Shown piece after piece: positions 36,580 through 45,901 of a DNA stretch of 64,000 nt. The stretch is from Bdellovibrio sp. (GTDB taxonomy: Bacteria > Bdellovibrionota > Bacteriovoracia > Bacteriovoracales > Bacteriovoracaceae): positions 17,040 to 81,039 of the forward strand of contig DZBG01000001.1 of NCBI GenBank assembly GCA_022729855.1, in the 5' to 3' direction. The position numbers and the translations under genes were made by a program. The notes under the pieces were generated by a model, which searched no databases, was not told the DNA's origin, and saw nothing but the letters and a program-made list of their open reading frames with translations. Every line of letters starts with the position of its first letter. Within the stretch, counting starts at the first letter, position 1.

Positions 36580-37700
36580 TGAAGAGCTGCCTCATCATTG
36601 CGGGTGAAAAATCGGGTGAAGAGCATGCCATGACTTTTTTTCCAGAACTTAAAAAGCTTAGTCCTGAGACAAGTTTTTTTGGTGTTGGGGGAGAAGATCT
36701 TCAAAAGAATGGAGTGGAGCTAATCTATCATTTGAAAGATTTCTCATCTATGGGCTTCTCTGAAGTAATTCATAAAATCCCTTTTTATTTTAAGGCCCTA
36801 AAAAAAATTGAAGCAGAGGTCGCTCGCCGTGGAACTAAAACGGCTATTCTTATCGATTTTCAAGATTTCAATTTAAGACTCGCTCAGCGCCTTGCTAAGA
36901 ATGGAGTTGAAGTACTTTATTATGTGGCCCCTCAAGCTTGGGCATGGAAAGAGTATCGTGCAGGAGTGATTGCGAAAACAGTGAACACACTTTATAGCAT
37001 TCTTCCTTTTGAGAAAAAATGGTTTATGGATCGTGGAGTAAAACAAGTTCGTGGAATCCCACATCCACTCATGCGCACTTATAAAGATGAGTGGAGCTCA
37101 ATTCCAGAGCGTCCTTTCTTAAGTATGAAGGATGGAGTGGATTTACTTCTCCTTCCTGGAAGTCGTCGTTTTGAAGTCCAGCTCTTGCTAGAGAAGTTTA
37201 TTAAAACAATAAAAATTTTAAAATCACATGGAATCAAGGTTCGCACTCACTTAGTAAAAGTGAATCATTTACCATCAAGTCTCTATGATTATTTCTCTGA
37301 TGATATTGATGTTTGGTACAACTCAGATGAACTTGTGAAAGCGATGAAGGCGACACATATGTCATTGGCCGCTAGTGGGACTGTGACTTTGAGTACTGGG
37401 CTTTTTGAATTACCAACTATTGTGAGTTATAGAGGATCACTTCTTAATGAATTTATTTTTAATAATTTTATTAAGTATAAAGGAGCTATTTCTCTGACTA
37501 ATATTGTCCATGGTGAGATGGTCTTTCCGGAACTCACTCAAGAGAAGGTACAGCCAGAACTAATGGCCAGGACGCTTTATTCTTGGGTAACTCAAGAATC
37601 TGAATATAATAAACTTAAAGCGACACTTAAAAAGACAAAAGATTTGATGTCGGGAGAGGATTTCTCTGTTCCTGAATCAATGGCAAAAGTAATTAAATGA
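36579..37700 (+). CDS. lpxB: LpxB, lipid A disaccharide synthase
   Basis: Joins UDP-diacylglucosamine and lipid X into the lipid A disaccharide. The 373-residue GT-B enzyme shows the family start AGEKSGEEHA, VGGEDLQKNGVEL, SSMGFSEV, and the signature YYVAPQAWAWKEYR. All expected blocks are present. The start overlaps the oxidoreductase stop by one base and its own stop overlaps lpxK (ATGA). Confidence 0.94.
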   Translation: MKSCLIIAGEKSGEEHAMTFFPELKKLSPETSFFGVGGEDLQKNGVELIYHLKDFSSMGFSEVIHKIPFYFKALKKIEAEVARRGTKTAILIDFQDFNLRLAQRLAKNGVEVLYYVAPQAWAWKEYRAGVIAKTVNTLYSILPFEKKWFMDRGVKQVRGIPHPLMRTYKDEWSSIPERPFLSMKDGVDLLLLPGSRRFEVQLLLEKFIKTIKILKSHGIKVRTHLVKVNHLPSSLYDYFSDDIDVWYNSDELVKAMKATHMSLAASGTVTLSTGLFELPTIVSYRGSLLNEFIFNNFIKYKGAISLTNIVHGEMVFPELTQEKVQPELMARTLYSWVTQESEYNKLKATLKKTKDLMSGEDFSVPESMAKVIK

Positions 37701-38779
37701 GTATTTTGAAGGCAACTTCACATTATTTAAAAAGACCTCTTCTCACTCCTTTTAGTTTTATTTGGGAGTGGGTTTACCGTATTCGTCGATCATTTTACGA
37801 GTATGGGATCTTCTCTAAAACAACTTTCAAAGTACCAGTTATCAGCGTGGGAAATCTCACCTTTGGCGGAACAGGAAAAACTCCCACCATTATTTGGCTG
37901 GCCGAGTTTTTTGCCAATAAAGATAAGAGCCCAGTGGTTCTTACTCGTGGTTACCGCGGACAATTAGAACACTCATCAGGACTTCTAGTATCAGGCCAAA
38001 AATTCAGATTGAACCCGTTTGACTATGGCGATGAACCACTCATGATTTCAAATAAGATGACTCGTGGAGCGGTGATTGTTGGAAAAAAACGCGCTCAAAA
38101 CTTGATGAAATATTTTCATCAAGTGAAACCTGATATTGTTCTGCTCGATGATGGATTTCAGCACTTACAAATTCATCGCAGTTTTAATATTTTATTATTT
38201 GATGCGACGATGACTTTTGATAGGTATGAAGTGGCTCCGCTTGGTTATTTAAGAGAGGGGATGACGGCCTTAAAAGATGCCGATGCCATTATTATTTCAA
38301 GAGCTGATCTTGTGGGGCAGGAGACGCTGGATAAATTAAAAGACATGCTGAAAAAGTATTATCACCATAAATTACCAATTGCCCTGACTTCTTATCATCC
38401 AGTTGGTGTTTTTGATGTTCATGATAAATATATTTATTCAACTCATCAGCTGAAAGGGAAGAAGGCGATTGCGGTCACGGCCATTGCTAATCCAGACTCA
38501 TTTTATCAAAATTTAACAAATTTTGGCATGGAGATCATTGAAAAGGTGAGCTTTCCAGATCACTATTTCTTCAATCCAGAGGATATTAACGATTTACTAG
38601 TGAAGGCCGCCCAACATTCTGCTGTTATTCTTTGTAGCGAGAAGGATATTGTAAAAATGAAGCGCGTCTCACTGGATTCAAGACTTCTTTTTATCAAAGT
38701 GAAGCTCGATTTCGTAAGTGGTGAGGCCGAGCTGTCGGCGGCCCTAAGCAAAGTTCTCCATCTTGATTCAAGCACTTAA
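37697..38779 (+). CDS. lpxK: LpxK, tetraacyldisaccharide 4'-kinase
   Basis: Phosphorylates the lipid A disaccharide at the 4' position in the inner membrane. The 360-residue protein has an N-terminal membrane-associated helix and the Walker A motif GNLTFGGTGKT at 52-62, then LTRGYRG and the LLDDGFQHL motif. Presence of the kinase means a 4'-phosphate is at least made as an intermediate, even if the mature lipid A of relatives can lack phosphate. Confidence 0.94.
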   Translation: MSILKATSHYLKRPLLTPFSFIWEWVYRIRRSFYEYGIFSKTTFKVPVISVGNLTFGGTGKTPTIIWLAEFFANKDKSPVVLTRGYRGQLEHSSGLLVSGQKFRLNPFDYGDEPLMISNKMTRGAVIVGKKRAQNLMKYFHQVKPDIVLLDDGFQHLQIHRSFNILLFDATMTFDRYEVAPLGYLREGMTALKDADAIIISRADLVGQETLDKLKDMLKKYYHHKLPIALTSYHPVGVFDVHDKYIYSTHQLKGKKAIAVTAIANPDSFYQNLTNFGMEIIEKVSFPDHYFFNPEDINDLLVKAAQHSAVILCSEKDIVKMKRVSLDSRLLFIKVKLDFVSGEAELSAALSKVLHLDSST

Positions 38780-38823
38780 TCCATTAGAATAAACATATTG
38801 TTTAATTTAACGTGGGATTCTCC

Positions 38824-39864
38824 GTGAAATTTCTATACCTGTTTATTTTAGTTTTTCTTACTTCAAGCTGTGCTTGGAAGCAAAAAGAGTTCATGAAAAT
38901 TTTGAATGAAGATTCAGAAACTTCTGGGCCCCAAGTAGATGCTTCACCTGAGCTTCTTCAAAAATTTGAAGTTGAAGAAAAGAAAACAGAAGAAGCGGTT
39001 GCTCCTGCACCAGTAGCAGTGACAACTAAAAAAACGGTAGCCAAAAAAGTTGTCGCTCCTAAAAAAGAAAAAAAAATCGTTGCTCCTGTAAAAGTTGATC
39101 CTGAATTAGCGAAAGATTATCCCGCTGAATATATTCAATTAAGTAAAGATGCCGCTCCTACTTGGAGTAAGTATCAGTCTCGTCACAGAACAGGACAGAA
39201 GACATATCTCGATATCCATTATCTTGGAATGACCGTGGGAAAAATTATGATCGCCAATAAAGGGATCAAGACAATTAAGGGGCAAGAAGTTTGGCATTTT
39301 CATGCTCGCTTTAAATCAGCTCCTTTTTATAGTTCAATTTATGAGCTTGATGACACTGTTGATACCTATGTGACGAAAGATAAATTTTTAAGTTTAAGAT
39401 ACAGTTTGATTCAGAGAGAAAGTAAGCAAAATATTGATGATCTCCAGCTCTTTGATCGTGATCAGTTGAAATCATTTTGGTTCTACAAAATGGTTCGTCC
39501 AGATAAAACAAAAGTAAAAAACGAGGAGAAACCGATTCCTACTTTAAGTATGGATCCGTTCTCTGTGGTTTTTTTCTTTCAAGGACTTCCTCTTAAAGAT
39601 GGGGAAAAATACGAGATTCCTTTAATGAATAAAGGAAAGGTCCTGGTGCTGAAGGTAGAAGTTGAGGGAAGAGAGAAAATAAATACAGAGCTTGGGGAGA
39701 AAAAAGCTGTTCGTCTTCATGCCATGACAAAATATTCAGGTGACCATATTAAAAGTGGTGATATGACTTTTTGGTTCTCGGATGACGATCGTAAAACACT
39801 CTTAAAGGCCCAGGCCAAAATTAAAATTGGTTCAGTCACAGCTGATGTGGTGGAAATAGAATAA
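38824..39864 (+). CDS. DUF3108 lipoprotein
   Basis: A 346-residue protein with a lipoprotein signal (MKFLYLFILVFLTSSC), a low-complexity Lys/Ala/Pro/Val linker (about 45-100), and a C-terminal DUF3108 domain, recognised from YLGMTVGKIMI, WHFHARFKSAPFYSSIYELDD and MDPFSVVFFF. The GTG at 38824 follows GGGA at good spacing and gives a clean signal; a GTG four codons earlier is less apt. DUF3108 proteins are envelope proteins of unclear role. The glycosyltransferase start overlaps its stop (TAATG). Confidence 0.82.
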   Translation: MKFLYLFILVFLTSSCAWKQKEFMKILNEDSETSGPQVDASPELLQKFEVEEKKTEEAVAPAPVAVTTKKTVAKKVVAPKKEKKIVAPVKVDPELAKDYPAEYIQLSKDAAPTWSKYQSRHRTGQKTYLDIHYLGMTVGKIMIANKGIKTIKGQEVWHFHARFKSAPFYSSIYELDDTVDTYVTKDKFLSLRYSLIQRESKQNIDDLQLFDRDQLKSFWFYKMVRPDKTKVKNEEKPIPTLSMDPFSVVFFFQGLPLKDGEKYEIPLMNKGKVLVLKVEVEGREKINTELGEKKAVRLHAMTKYSGDHIKSGDMTFWFSDDDRKTLLKAQAKIKIGSVTADVVEIE

Positions 39865-41033
39865 TGCGCGAAAGAGTACGGCTCTCCGATCTCAATATCC
39901 TCTATGTCTGTCTCTCGTTAGAGTGGGGAACCACTGAGCGTCGTTGTTTAAGCGATGCTGTTTATTTTAGAAATACAGGCGGAGCTTCATTTATTCTTTG
40001 TCGTCAGCATTCTCTCCTCGATAAAGAGGCCGAAAAAGAAGATATTCCACGTTTATATTTTCCAACTTCACTTGGTCAGTTCAGGCAATCTCTGAATTTT
40101 TATTTTCAAGTGGAGCAAATTCTTAAGCGTCATCAATTTGATCTTATTCATACTTATAGTGTTGAGACGGTCACTCCACTTGGTGCAGCCCTTCGAGGCA
40201 ATACGCAAATTCCACTCATTTTGACTTTTAATGAAAATATTCCGCTAAAGAAAAGATTATTCGTAGAAAAATTTCTTCTACGAAGACTTGATAGTGTCTT
40301 TACTTTCTCCTCTCATATTCAAGATCTTGCTCATGAATCTTTTCCGATTTCGACAAGAAAGATTCACTCCCTAGGTTTAGGACTTGAGGCGATGGTAGTA
40401 GAGAAAATGCCCTCTGAACTTCTACAAATTAAGCTTGGTATGTTTGTCGATCGAACAACCACTATGCGACTGATGCAGGGATTTGCTGAATGTATTCCAA
40501 GTATCATTCAACTCTTTCATGATAAAATGCCTCACCTTAAACTGATTTTTACTTTTATCAGTGATCATAATTGGTATAACCATCCACTTTATAATCCGAT
40601 GAAGCGCATGTACCTAGAGAGAGGACTTGAGAACCATATTAGTTTTGAGACTAAAGCTTTAAGACCTCAGAGTTTTCGCGATATTCATTTGTATATCGGT
40701 CTTCCTCATCATGAACTTTTGAGTGATATCGATGTTCTTGCTTTGCTCGGTCAAACTCCTGTTTTACTTCCAAGAACCTCAACTAGACAACTTTTGACCT
40801 CTGGTGGAAAGATTGGTGAGACTTATTATCCGGGAGATGGACGTGAGTTAAAGGAGAAAGCCCTAAGAATATTCGCTAATTACGAATACTATATGGATCA
40901 ACTCTTGGCCCTGGCCCCTACTTTAATGGATTTTCATAGTGCAGATCGTTATTCGGAAGCGATTTATGGCCAGTATGAAAGGCTCTACACCCAGCGTCTT
41001 CGTTACTCTCAAGTTAGACGTAAGCTAGCTTAA
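39864..41033 (+). CDS. GT-B-fold glycosyltransferase-like protein
   Basis: Cytoplasmic protein of 389 residues with an N-terminal domain like glycosyltransferase family 4 enzymes: NILYVCLSLEWGTTERR, then FDLIHTYSVETVTPLGAAL and TFNENIPLKKRLFVEKFLL. The C-terminal half has the loose form of the nucleotide-sugar domain, but I cannot find the usual E-x7-E pattern clearly. Its place after lpxK and the DUF3108 gene suggests LPS core or another envelope glycan; substrate unknown. Confidence 0.7.
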   Translation: MRERVRLSDLNILYVCLSLEWGTTERRCLSDAVYFRNTGGASFILCRQHSLLDKEAEKEDIPRLYFPTSLGQFRQSLNFYFQVEQILKRHQFDLIHTYSVETVTPLGAALRGNTQIPLILTFNENIPLKKRLFVEKFLLRRLDSVFTFSSHIQDLAHESFPISTRKIHSLGLGLEAMVVEKMPSELLQIKLGMFVDRTTTMRLMQGFAECIPSIIQLFHDKMPHLKLIFTFISDHNWYNHPLYNPMKRMYLERGLENHISFETKALRPQSFRDIHLYIGLPHHELLSDIDVLALLGQTPVLLPRTSTRQLLTSGGKIGETYYPGDGRELKEKALRIFANYEYYMDQLLALAPTLMDFHSADRYSEAIYGQYERLYTQRLRYSQVRRKLA

Positions 41034-41037
41034 TCCT

Positions 41038-41066
41038 TTGACTTAAATCAGAAATCAGCTTATAAA
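41038..41066 (+). promoter_or_regulatory. Sigma-70-type promoter of rpsA
   Basis: TTGACT (41038-41043), 17-base spacer, TATAAA (41061-41066), 47 bases before the rpsA start. A strong consensus match, suited to a highly expressed ribosomal gene. It begins 5 bases after the preceding gene's stop. Confidence 0.65.
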
Positions 41067-41112
41067 AGACGCTCTTCAGTAGAAGAATTAATGCCAGTTT
41101 AAGGAGGCCAAT

Positions 41113-42852
41113 ATGGCCACTACTAAAACAACAACAACTCCCAAATCTTTTGATGTTCCTACTTGGATCAAAGGGTTTGACTTCGTCATGGGCGAAGAGA
41201 CAGAAACACAAGTAAAAAATGAATTCTCAGAAATGATGAACTCAGCAGCCGCTAAGAATTTCGCTGAAGGCGAAGTTTTTATGGGTAAAGTTGTTAACAT
41301 GAACGATGAATTCGTTACTGTTGACATCGGTTACAAGCAAGAGGGACTAGTTCTCGCTCGCGAATTCCGTAACTACGATGGTTCTCTTAAAGTTAAAGTT
41401 GGAGATGAAATCCAAGTTTATCTTGAGAAACTTGAGTCAGCTATGGGGAACCTTGTTCTTTCAAAAGACAAAGCCGAAATTCTTAAAGCATGGGATAAAA
41501 TCTCAGAAGCTTGTGAAAAAGGTGAGCCAGTTGAAGGTACAGTTATCGCTAAAGTTAAAGGCGGTTTATCAGTTGATATCGGTGTTAAAGCGTTCCTTCC
41601 AGGATCACAAATTGACATCCGTCCAGTTAAGAATCTTGATAAGTACATTGGTAAAACAATGGAATTCAAAGTTATTAAATTCAACAAGAAACGTGGAAAC
41701 ATTGTTCTTTCTCGTCGTGCAATCCTAGCTGAAGAGCGTGGACGTATGAGAGATGATACATTAACTCAAATTCAAGAAGGTATGATCGTGAAAGGTATTG
41801 TGAAAAACATTACTGATTACGGTGCGTTTATCGATCTTGGTGGTGTTGATGGTCTACTTCACATTACAGATATGTCTTGGGGACGTGTTAAACATCCTTC
41901 AAACCTTCTTAATGTTGGTGACGAAGTTGATGTTAAGATTCTTAAGTACGATGCTTCTAAAGAGCGCGTATCTCTTGGTCTTAAACAAGTTCAAGCAAAC
42001 CCTTGGGAATCTGCTAAAGACAAATATATGCCAGGTTCAAAAGTTTCTGGAGAAATCGTATCTGTTAAAGATTACGGAATCTTCGTTGAGCTTAACGATG
42101 GTATCGAAGGTCTAATCCACGTTTCAGAAATGAGCTGGACGAACAAAAAAGCTACAAACAAAAACTACAATGTTGGTGATAAAGTTGAAGCTGTTGTTCT
42201 TGAAGTTGATGTTGAAAACAAGAGAATCTCTCTTGGTCTTAAACAACTTCAACCAAATCCATGGGATGATATGGTTGCAAAATACCCTCTAGGTAAATCT
42301 GTAGAAGGTACAATTAAAGCAATTGTTGATTTCGGAATGTTCGTAGACGTAGGTGAAGAAGTTGATGCTTTAATCCACGTTTCTGATATTTCTTGGACTA
42401 AGAAGAACGTTAACGTTGCTGAAGAGTTCAAAGCTGGACAGAAAGTTAAAGGTGTTGTTCTAACTGTTGATAAAGAAAACCAAAAATTCTGTTTAGGTCT
42501 TAAACAACTTGAAGAAGATCCTTGGAAGAAAATCGAAGAGCGTATGCCAGTTGGATCTATCATTGAAGGTGAGATCGTTCGTCTTACTGACTTTGGTGTA
42601 TTCGTTGAGCTAGAAACTGGAATCGAAGGTCTTGTACACATTTCTGAAATTTCAGAAGAGCGTGTAGAAAAACCAGCTGATAAAGTTGCTAAAGGTGACA
42701 AAGTTAAATCTGTTGTTATCTCAATCGATAAAGCTGCTAAGAAAATTGCACTTTCAATGAAAGCTGTAACTTCTGGTGACTATAAGAACTATGCACAAGA
42801 TAGCCTTAAGCCATCAACTCTTGCAGACAAACTTAAAGGTTTCAAAGTTTAA
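41113..42852 (+). CDS. rpsA: 30S ribosomal protein S1
   Basis: RNA-binding ribosomal protein that brings mRNA to the 30S subunit. The protein has 579 residues with six S1 repeats at roughly 51-118, 137-202, 221-291, 307-378, 394-465 and 480-550; the last four share the DYGxFV(E/D)L and GLxHxSxxSW patterns. The N-terminus has about 25 residues more than the Escherichia coli protein, with a Thr-rich start. AAGGAGG precedes the ATG. Confidence 0.95.
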   Translation: MATTKTTTTPKSFDVPTWIKGFDFVMGEETETQVKNEFSEMMNSAAAKNFAEGEVFMGKVVNMNDEFVTVDIGYKQEGLVLAREFRNYDGSLKVKVGDEIQVYLEKLESAMGNLVLSKDKAEILKAWDKISEACEKGEPVEGTVIAKVKGGLSVDIGVKAFLPGSQIDIRPVKNLDKYIGKTMEFKVIKFNKKRGNIVLSRRAILAEERGRMRDDTLTQIQEGMIVKGIVKNITDYGAFIDLGGVDGLLHITDMSWGRVKHPSNLLNVGDEVDVKILKYDASKERVSLGLKQVQANPWESAKDKYMPGSKVSGEIVSVKDYGIFVELNDGIEGLIHVSEMSWTNKKATNKNYNVGDKVEAVVLEVDVENKRISLGLKQLQPNPWDDMVAKYPLGKSVEGTIKAIVDFGMFVDVGEEVDALIHVSDISWTKKNVNVAEEFKAGQKVKGVVLTVDKENQKFCLGLKQLEEDPWKKIEERMPVGSIIEGEIVRLTDFGVFVELETGIEGLVHISEISEERVEKPADKVAKGDKVKSVVISIDKAAKKIALSMKAVTSGDYKNYAQDSLKPSTLADKLKGFKV

Positions 42853-42878
42853 TTTAAACTTACAAATTCGATAAGACG

Positions 42879-42908
42879 GAAGGGCCCCTTTATGGGGCCC
42901 TTCTTTTT
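42879..42908 (+). terminator. Terminator after rpsA
   Basis: GAAGGGCCCC (42879-42888), loop TTTAT minus one, GGGGCCCTTC (42893-42902), then a T run. Confidence 0.9.
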
Positions 42909-42986
42909 TGCGACAATCTGCCATCATTGCCAATCAATCTAGCTTTGGTCACAATATTTACATTCAGTTCTTAATAAGGAGTCTCT

Positions 42987-43379
42987 ATGAAATTGATGGC
43001 TGCGATTACTCTTGGTCTTTATACGACGGTCAGTCTTGCTAACTGTAATGTTTATGTTCCTGTTAAGGAGTTTAATTATGCGGGCCTGACGATCAATTTT
43101 AGCTTCTATTCTTTGTTTAAAGAAAAGGGCATGACTGAGGTCGCAAATATTGGAGAAGCTGATTATGAGCTAAAATTAAGCGATGAAGAGGTGATAGGGC
43201 GTAACTTCCATAAGGCCAAAGTGAATTTTGATTTCATTGATCTTCGTGGACAGAAAACGGTTCTTGAAATTACTAATGAGAAGACTTGTTTTACTCAGTA
43301 CTGTGGGATTAGTGATTATAAGAGTGTTTGGATAAAGAGTTATAAGAAATTAAATAAGCAGCTTCCTGTTTGCCGCTAA
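42987..43379 (+). CDS. Small secreted protein, unknown
   Basis: A 130-residue protein with a signal peptide (about 1-18, ending SLA) and four cysteines in the mature chain, CFTQYC among them. The mid-section alternates short strands (YELKLSDEEVIG, KVNFDFIDL). Not recognised. AAGGAG lies upstream of the ATG. It stands alone between two terminators, convergent with another secreted-protein gene. Confidence 0.7.
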   Translation: MKLMAAITLGLYTTVSLANCNVYVPVKEFNYAGLTINFSFYSLFKEKGMTEVANIGEADYELKLSDEEVIGRNFHKAKVNFDFIDLRGQKTVLEITNEKTCFTQYCGISDYKSVWIKSYKKLNKQLPVCR

Positions 43380-43386
43380 TGAAAAT

Positions 43387-43416
43387 AAAAAGGGCCAGCT
43401 ATGCTGACCCTTTTCG
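43387..43416. terminator. Bidirectional terminator between two convergent secreted-protein genes
   Basis: AAAAGGG-C-CAGC, loop TAT, GCTG-A-CCCTTTT, with one internal mismatch pair. A and T runs on the flanks. Confidence 0.75.
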
Positions 43417-43443
43417 TATTTAGAGAGATCTTCTGGGAGACGA

Positions 43444-44220
43444 TTAACGAGAGTAGCTTTTGATTTGACCAGCACCATTGATATAGATCAGATCATTTCT
43501 TTCAAAGGCAGATGACCAAGAATTCATTTGGTACTTGATTGTAAGGTTTACCCCTGCAACTGGATTTTCTTTTGTTCCGTTGTTCATAATTCCACCAAGT
43601 TTCATTGTGGCATTGAAATCCCAACCATACTTAGTATTTACTTTTATAGGAACAATTTCAGCACCTGTAATATATTTACCAGCACCATTATAAGAACCAC
43701 CGTAAGAGAAAATAACCATATATTCAAAACGAACAACTTCAGAACCTGATCCGTTTTTCACAATAGTTGTATATTTTTTCTCAATTGGCATAGAGAAGTT
43801 TTCTAAATCAAATGGATCAACATATTCTTTTGTCATTGGGTCACGAGGAACAACACTGATAGGAGCGTATTCAGTCGTGTTAGTTGGTTTACCTTTCTGA
43901 ACGAGTTCATAAATTTGCTCACCTAGAGCTACTAAATCTTTTGCAATTCCAATAACTGTTCCAACTTTTTCTGCGCGATCTTCAAAAGTAGGTTTTGTAG
44001 GAGTTTCTTCCTCTTCACCTGAACCAGTTCCAGCTACATCTCCACCTTTATTATAAGGACTGTAATAGCCTCCGCCTTTTGTTCCATTAGTATCTGTGCC
44101 AGAAGAAACTTCAGTTGTTTCAATACTTGAAATAATCCATTCAGGATCAAGTTTTTGTGTTGAGGCAAATGTTGTGGCCGTTGCAAGTAGTAGTGCTGAT
44201 GCTAAGAAAGCTTTTTTCAT
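43444..44220 (-). CDS. Secreted protein with Gly/Glu-rich linker, unknown
   Basis: Not recognised. The 258-residue protein has a signal peptide (about 1-19, ending TFA), a Gly/Tyr/Glu-rich segment (about 45-80) that looks flexible, a short amphipathic helix (about 85-112), and a beta-rich C-terminal half with YTTIVKNGSGSEVVRFEYMV. No cysteine and no lipobox. Probably exported to the periplasm or outside. Confidence 0.7.
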   Translation of the reverse strand: MKKAFLASALLLATATTFASTQKLDPEWIISSIETTEVSSGTDTNGTKGGGYYSPYNKGGDVAGTGSGEEEETPTKPTFEDRAEKVGTVIGIAKDLVALGEQIYELVQKGKPTNTTEYAPISVVPRDPMTKEYVDPFDLENFSMPIEKKYTTIVKNGSGSEVVRFEYMVIFSYGGSYNGAGKYITGAEIVPIKVNTKYGWDFNATMKLGGIMNNGTKENPVAGVNLTIKYQMNSWSSAFERNDLIYINGAGQIKSYSR

Positions 44221-44410
44221 GAATCCCCCTCTAAGTTGATTTCAAAACTATCCATCGTGACAGTGTTCTCAATTTTGTGGAGTTTTAGCGTTTAAAAAAT
44301 TAAATGACAAGGGGCATGTTTATCGATGGGTTTTTGCACTATTTTTTACACTGGCACCGCGTAAAGGCTGTGATTTTATAGCTTTATGGCCATAAACGGG
44401 AGGTCCATTG

Positions 44411-44445
44411 TTAGTTGTACTTATATTTAATATAAGTATAACTAA
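44411..44445. repeat. 35-base near-perfect palindrome
   Basis: Two 17-base arms (44411-44427 and 44429-44445) around a single base, with one mismatch that would be a G-U pair in RNA. AT-rich core TACTTATATT / AATATAAGTA. It lies between the 3' end of the RlmK-like gene and the start of the next minus-strand gene. No T run follows on the minus strand, so it is not a standard terminator. Confidence 0.7.
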
Positions 44446-44462
44446 TTCTTACTTCTTGATTA

Positions 44463-45419
44463 CTATAATGATTCCGGTTGGTTACGTCTTTTAATAAAAT
44501 AGGATTGGTGGATATTTGTACGGTGAAAGTCCTGAGGAATGGTCCAGTTTGAGGTTTCTTTCACGTCAAAAAGGCCTGTGACCACACGATTAAGTTCAAA
44601 TTTCTTCTTATTATTAGAGAAAATGAGAACTCCTTCCGGTGTTAATCGCTTCATACACTCTTTAACCATCCAGATATGATCGTCTTGAACATCAAGAACA
44701 TCTTCCATTCCCTTTGAGTTTGAAAAACTTGGAGGATCTAGCAGAATAATGTCGTAGAGCTGTTCATCTTTTCCTCTGAGCCATTCTAGAACATCAGTCT
44801 TGTAAAATTTATGAGCTTCGATATCAAGGCCATTAAGTGAGAAATTATCTCTCGCCCAATCAAGATAAGTATTAGAGAGATCCATTGTTGTCACAGAGGC
44901 GCCACCTTTGGCGGCAGCAACACTTAAGCTTCCAGTATATGAAAAAAGATTTAAAACTTTTTTGCCACTACCTTCTTTTAAGAGATACTGACGAAGAGGT
45001 CTGTGATCTAAAAATAATCCAGTATCAAGGTAGCGGTAAAGATTTACCCAGAATTTAAATGGGCCTTCTTTGACTTCCATAAATTCATCATTACGTCTGT
45101 CGAGTGCATTGTATTGCTGAATGCCGACCTGGCGTTTACGCTCTTTGAAGACTTGGTTTTCTGCTGGAATATTCATGGCCTCAGTCAGGGCGACTTTAAT
45201 CATTTCTTGATGAAGATCTCTTTTAACTAAATCTTCTTCGGCCAGTCTTTTACCTTTTTCGTAAATGACGGCATAATTTTTATAGATATCGATAATATAA
45301 GGAATCTCTGGAATATCTTTGTGATAGAGTCGATAGCACTCAAACTCATTTTTAGTAATCCAGCTTTTGAGTTTCTTATGATTTTTTTGAAGACGATTTT
45401 TAAGTGCTGATGAGTCCAT
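44463..45419 (-). CDS. RlmK-like 23S rRNA methyltransferase (stand-alone)
   Basis: SAM-dependent RNA methyltransferase of 318 residues. It aligns by eye with the C-terminal (RlmK) half of the fused RlmKL enzyme that makes m7G2069: FLDHRPLRQYLL, LNLFSYTGSLSVAAAKGGA (SAM site), DLSNTYLDWARDNFSLNGL, the catalytic-type DPPSFSNSKGMEDVLDVQ and IFSNNKKKFELN. The RlmL half (THUMP domain) is absent. RlmI-type enzymes are related, but the N-terminal PUA domain is not visible. Confidence 0.82.
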   Translation of the reverse strand: MDSSALKNRLQKNHKKLKSWITKNEFECYRLYHKDIPEIPYIIDIYKNYAVIYEKGKRLAEEDLVKRDLHQEMIKVALTEAMNIPAENQVFKERKRQVGIQQYNALDRRNDEFMEVKEGPFKFWVNLYRYLDTGLFLDHRPLRQYLLKEGSGKKVLNLFSYTGSLSVAAAKGGASVTTMDLSNTYLDWARDNFSLNGLDIEAHKFYKTDVLEWLRGKDEQLYDIILLDPPSFSNSKGMEDVLDVQDDHIWMVKECMKRLTPEGVLIFSNNKKKFELNRVVTGLFDVKETSNWTIPQDFHRTNIHQSYFIKRRNQPESL

Positions 45420-45494
45420 GAATTAATCCTCTAGGGAGTTGAAAAGATCATAAAAGTTGTGCATTCTGTTTAGTATAACCAAAACGAGTAAAAT

Positions 45495-45821
45495 ATGTCT
45501 GCTAATGATCCGCATGAAGAAGAACAAACTGGAGTTGCGGTTGCCAAACAACCTAAACTTAAACGTCCACGTAAGTACCAAGTCCTTATGCATAATGATG
45601 ACTATACTACTATGGAATTCGTTGTTCATGTCTTGCAGAAGTATTTTTTAAAAACCAGAACTGAGGCCCAGGCGATTATGCTTGAGGTTCATACCCGTGG
45701 CTACGGTATATGTGGGGTTTATACCCATGAAGTCGCCGAGTCAAAAGTCGCTAAAGTCATCAAATATGCTAGAGAAAATGGGCATCCACTGAAATGCACA
45801 ATGGAACCATGCGAAGATTGA
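45495..45821 (+). CDS. clpS: ClpS, ClpA adaptor for N-degrons
   Basis: Adaptor that hands proteins with destabilising N-termini to ClpAP. The 108-residue protein has a disordered charged N-terminus (about 1-28) and the core fold with [18 protein letters not shown] (N-degron pocket) and [19 protein letters not shown]. Followed 80 bases later by clpA, the usual pair. Confidence 0.95.
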   Translation: MSANDPHEEEQTGVAVAKQPKLKRPRKYQVLMHNDDYTTMEFVVHVLQKYFLKTRTEAQAIMLEVHTRGYGICGVYTHEVAESKVAKVIKYARENGHPLKCTMEPCED

Positions 45822-45901
45822 TAATCTTTTAGCTTCCAAACCTTGTGCATCCGGATTTCATCCCCATCTTTTAAGTAACCAAGGAAACAGGGGACAGCAA
45901 A

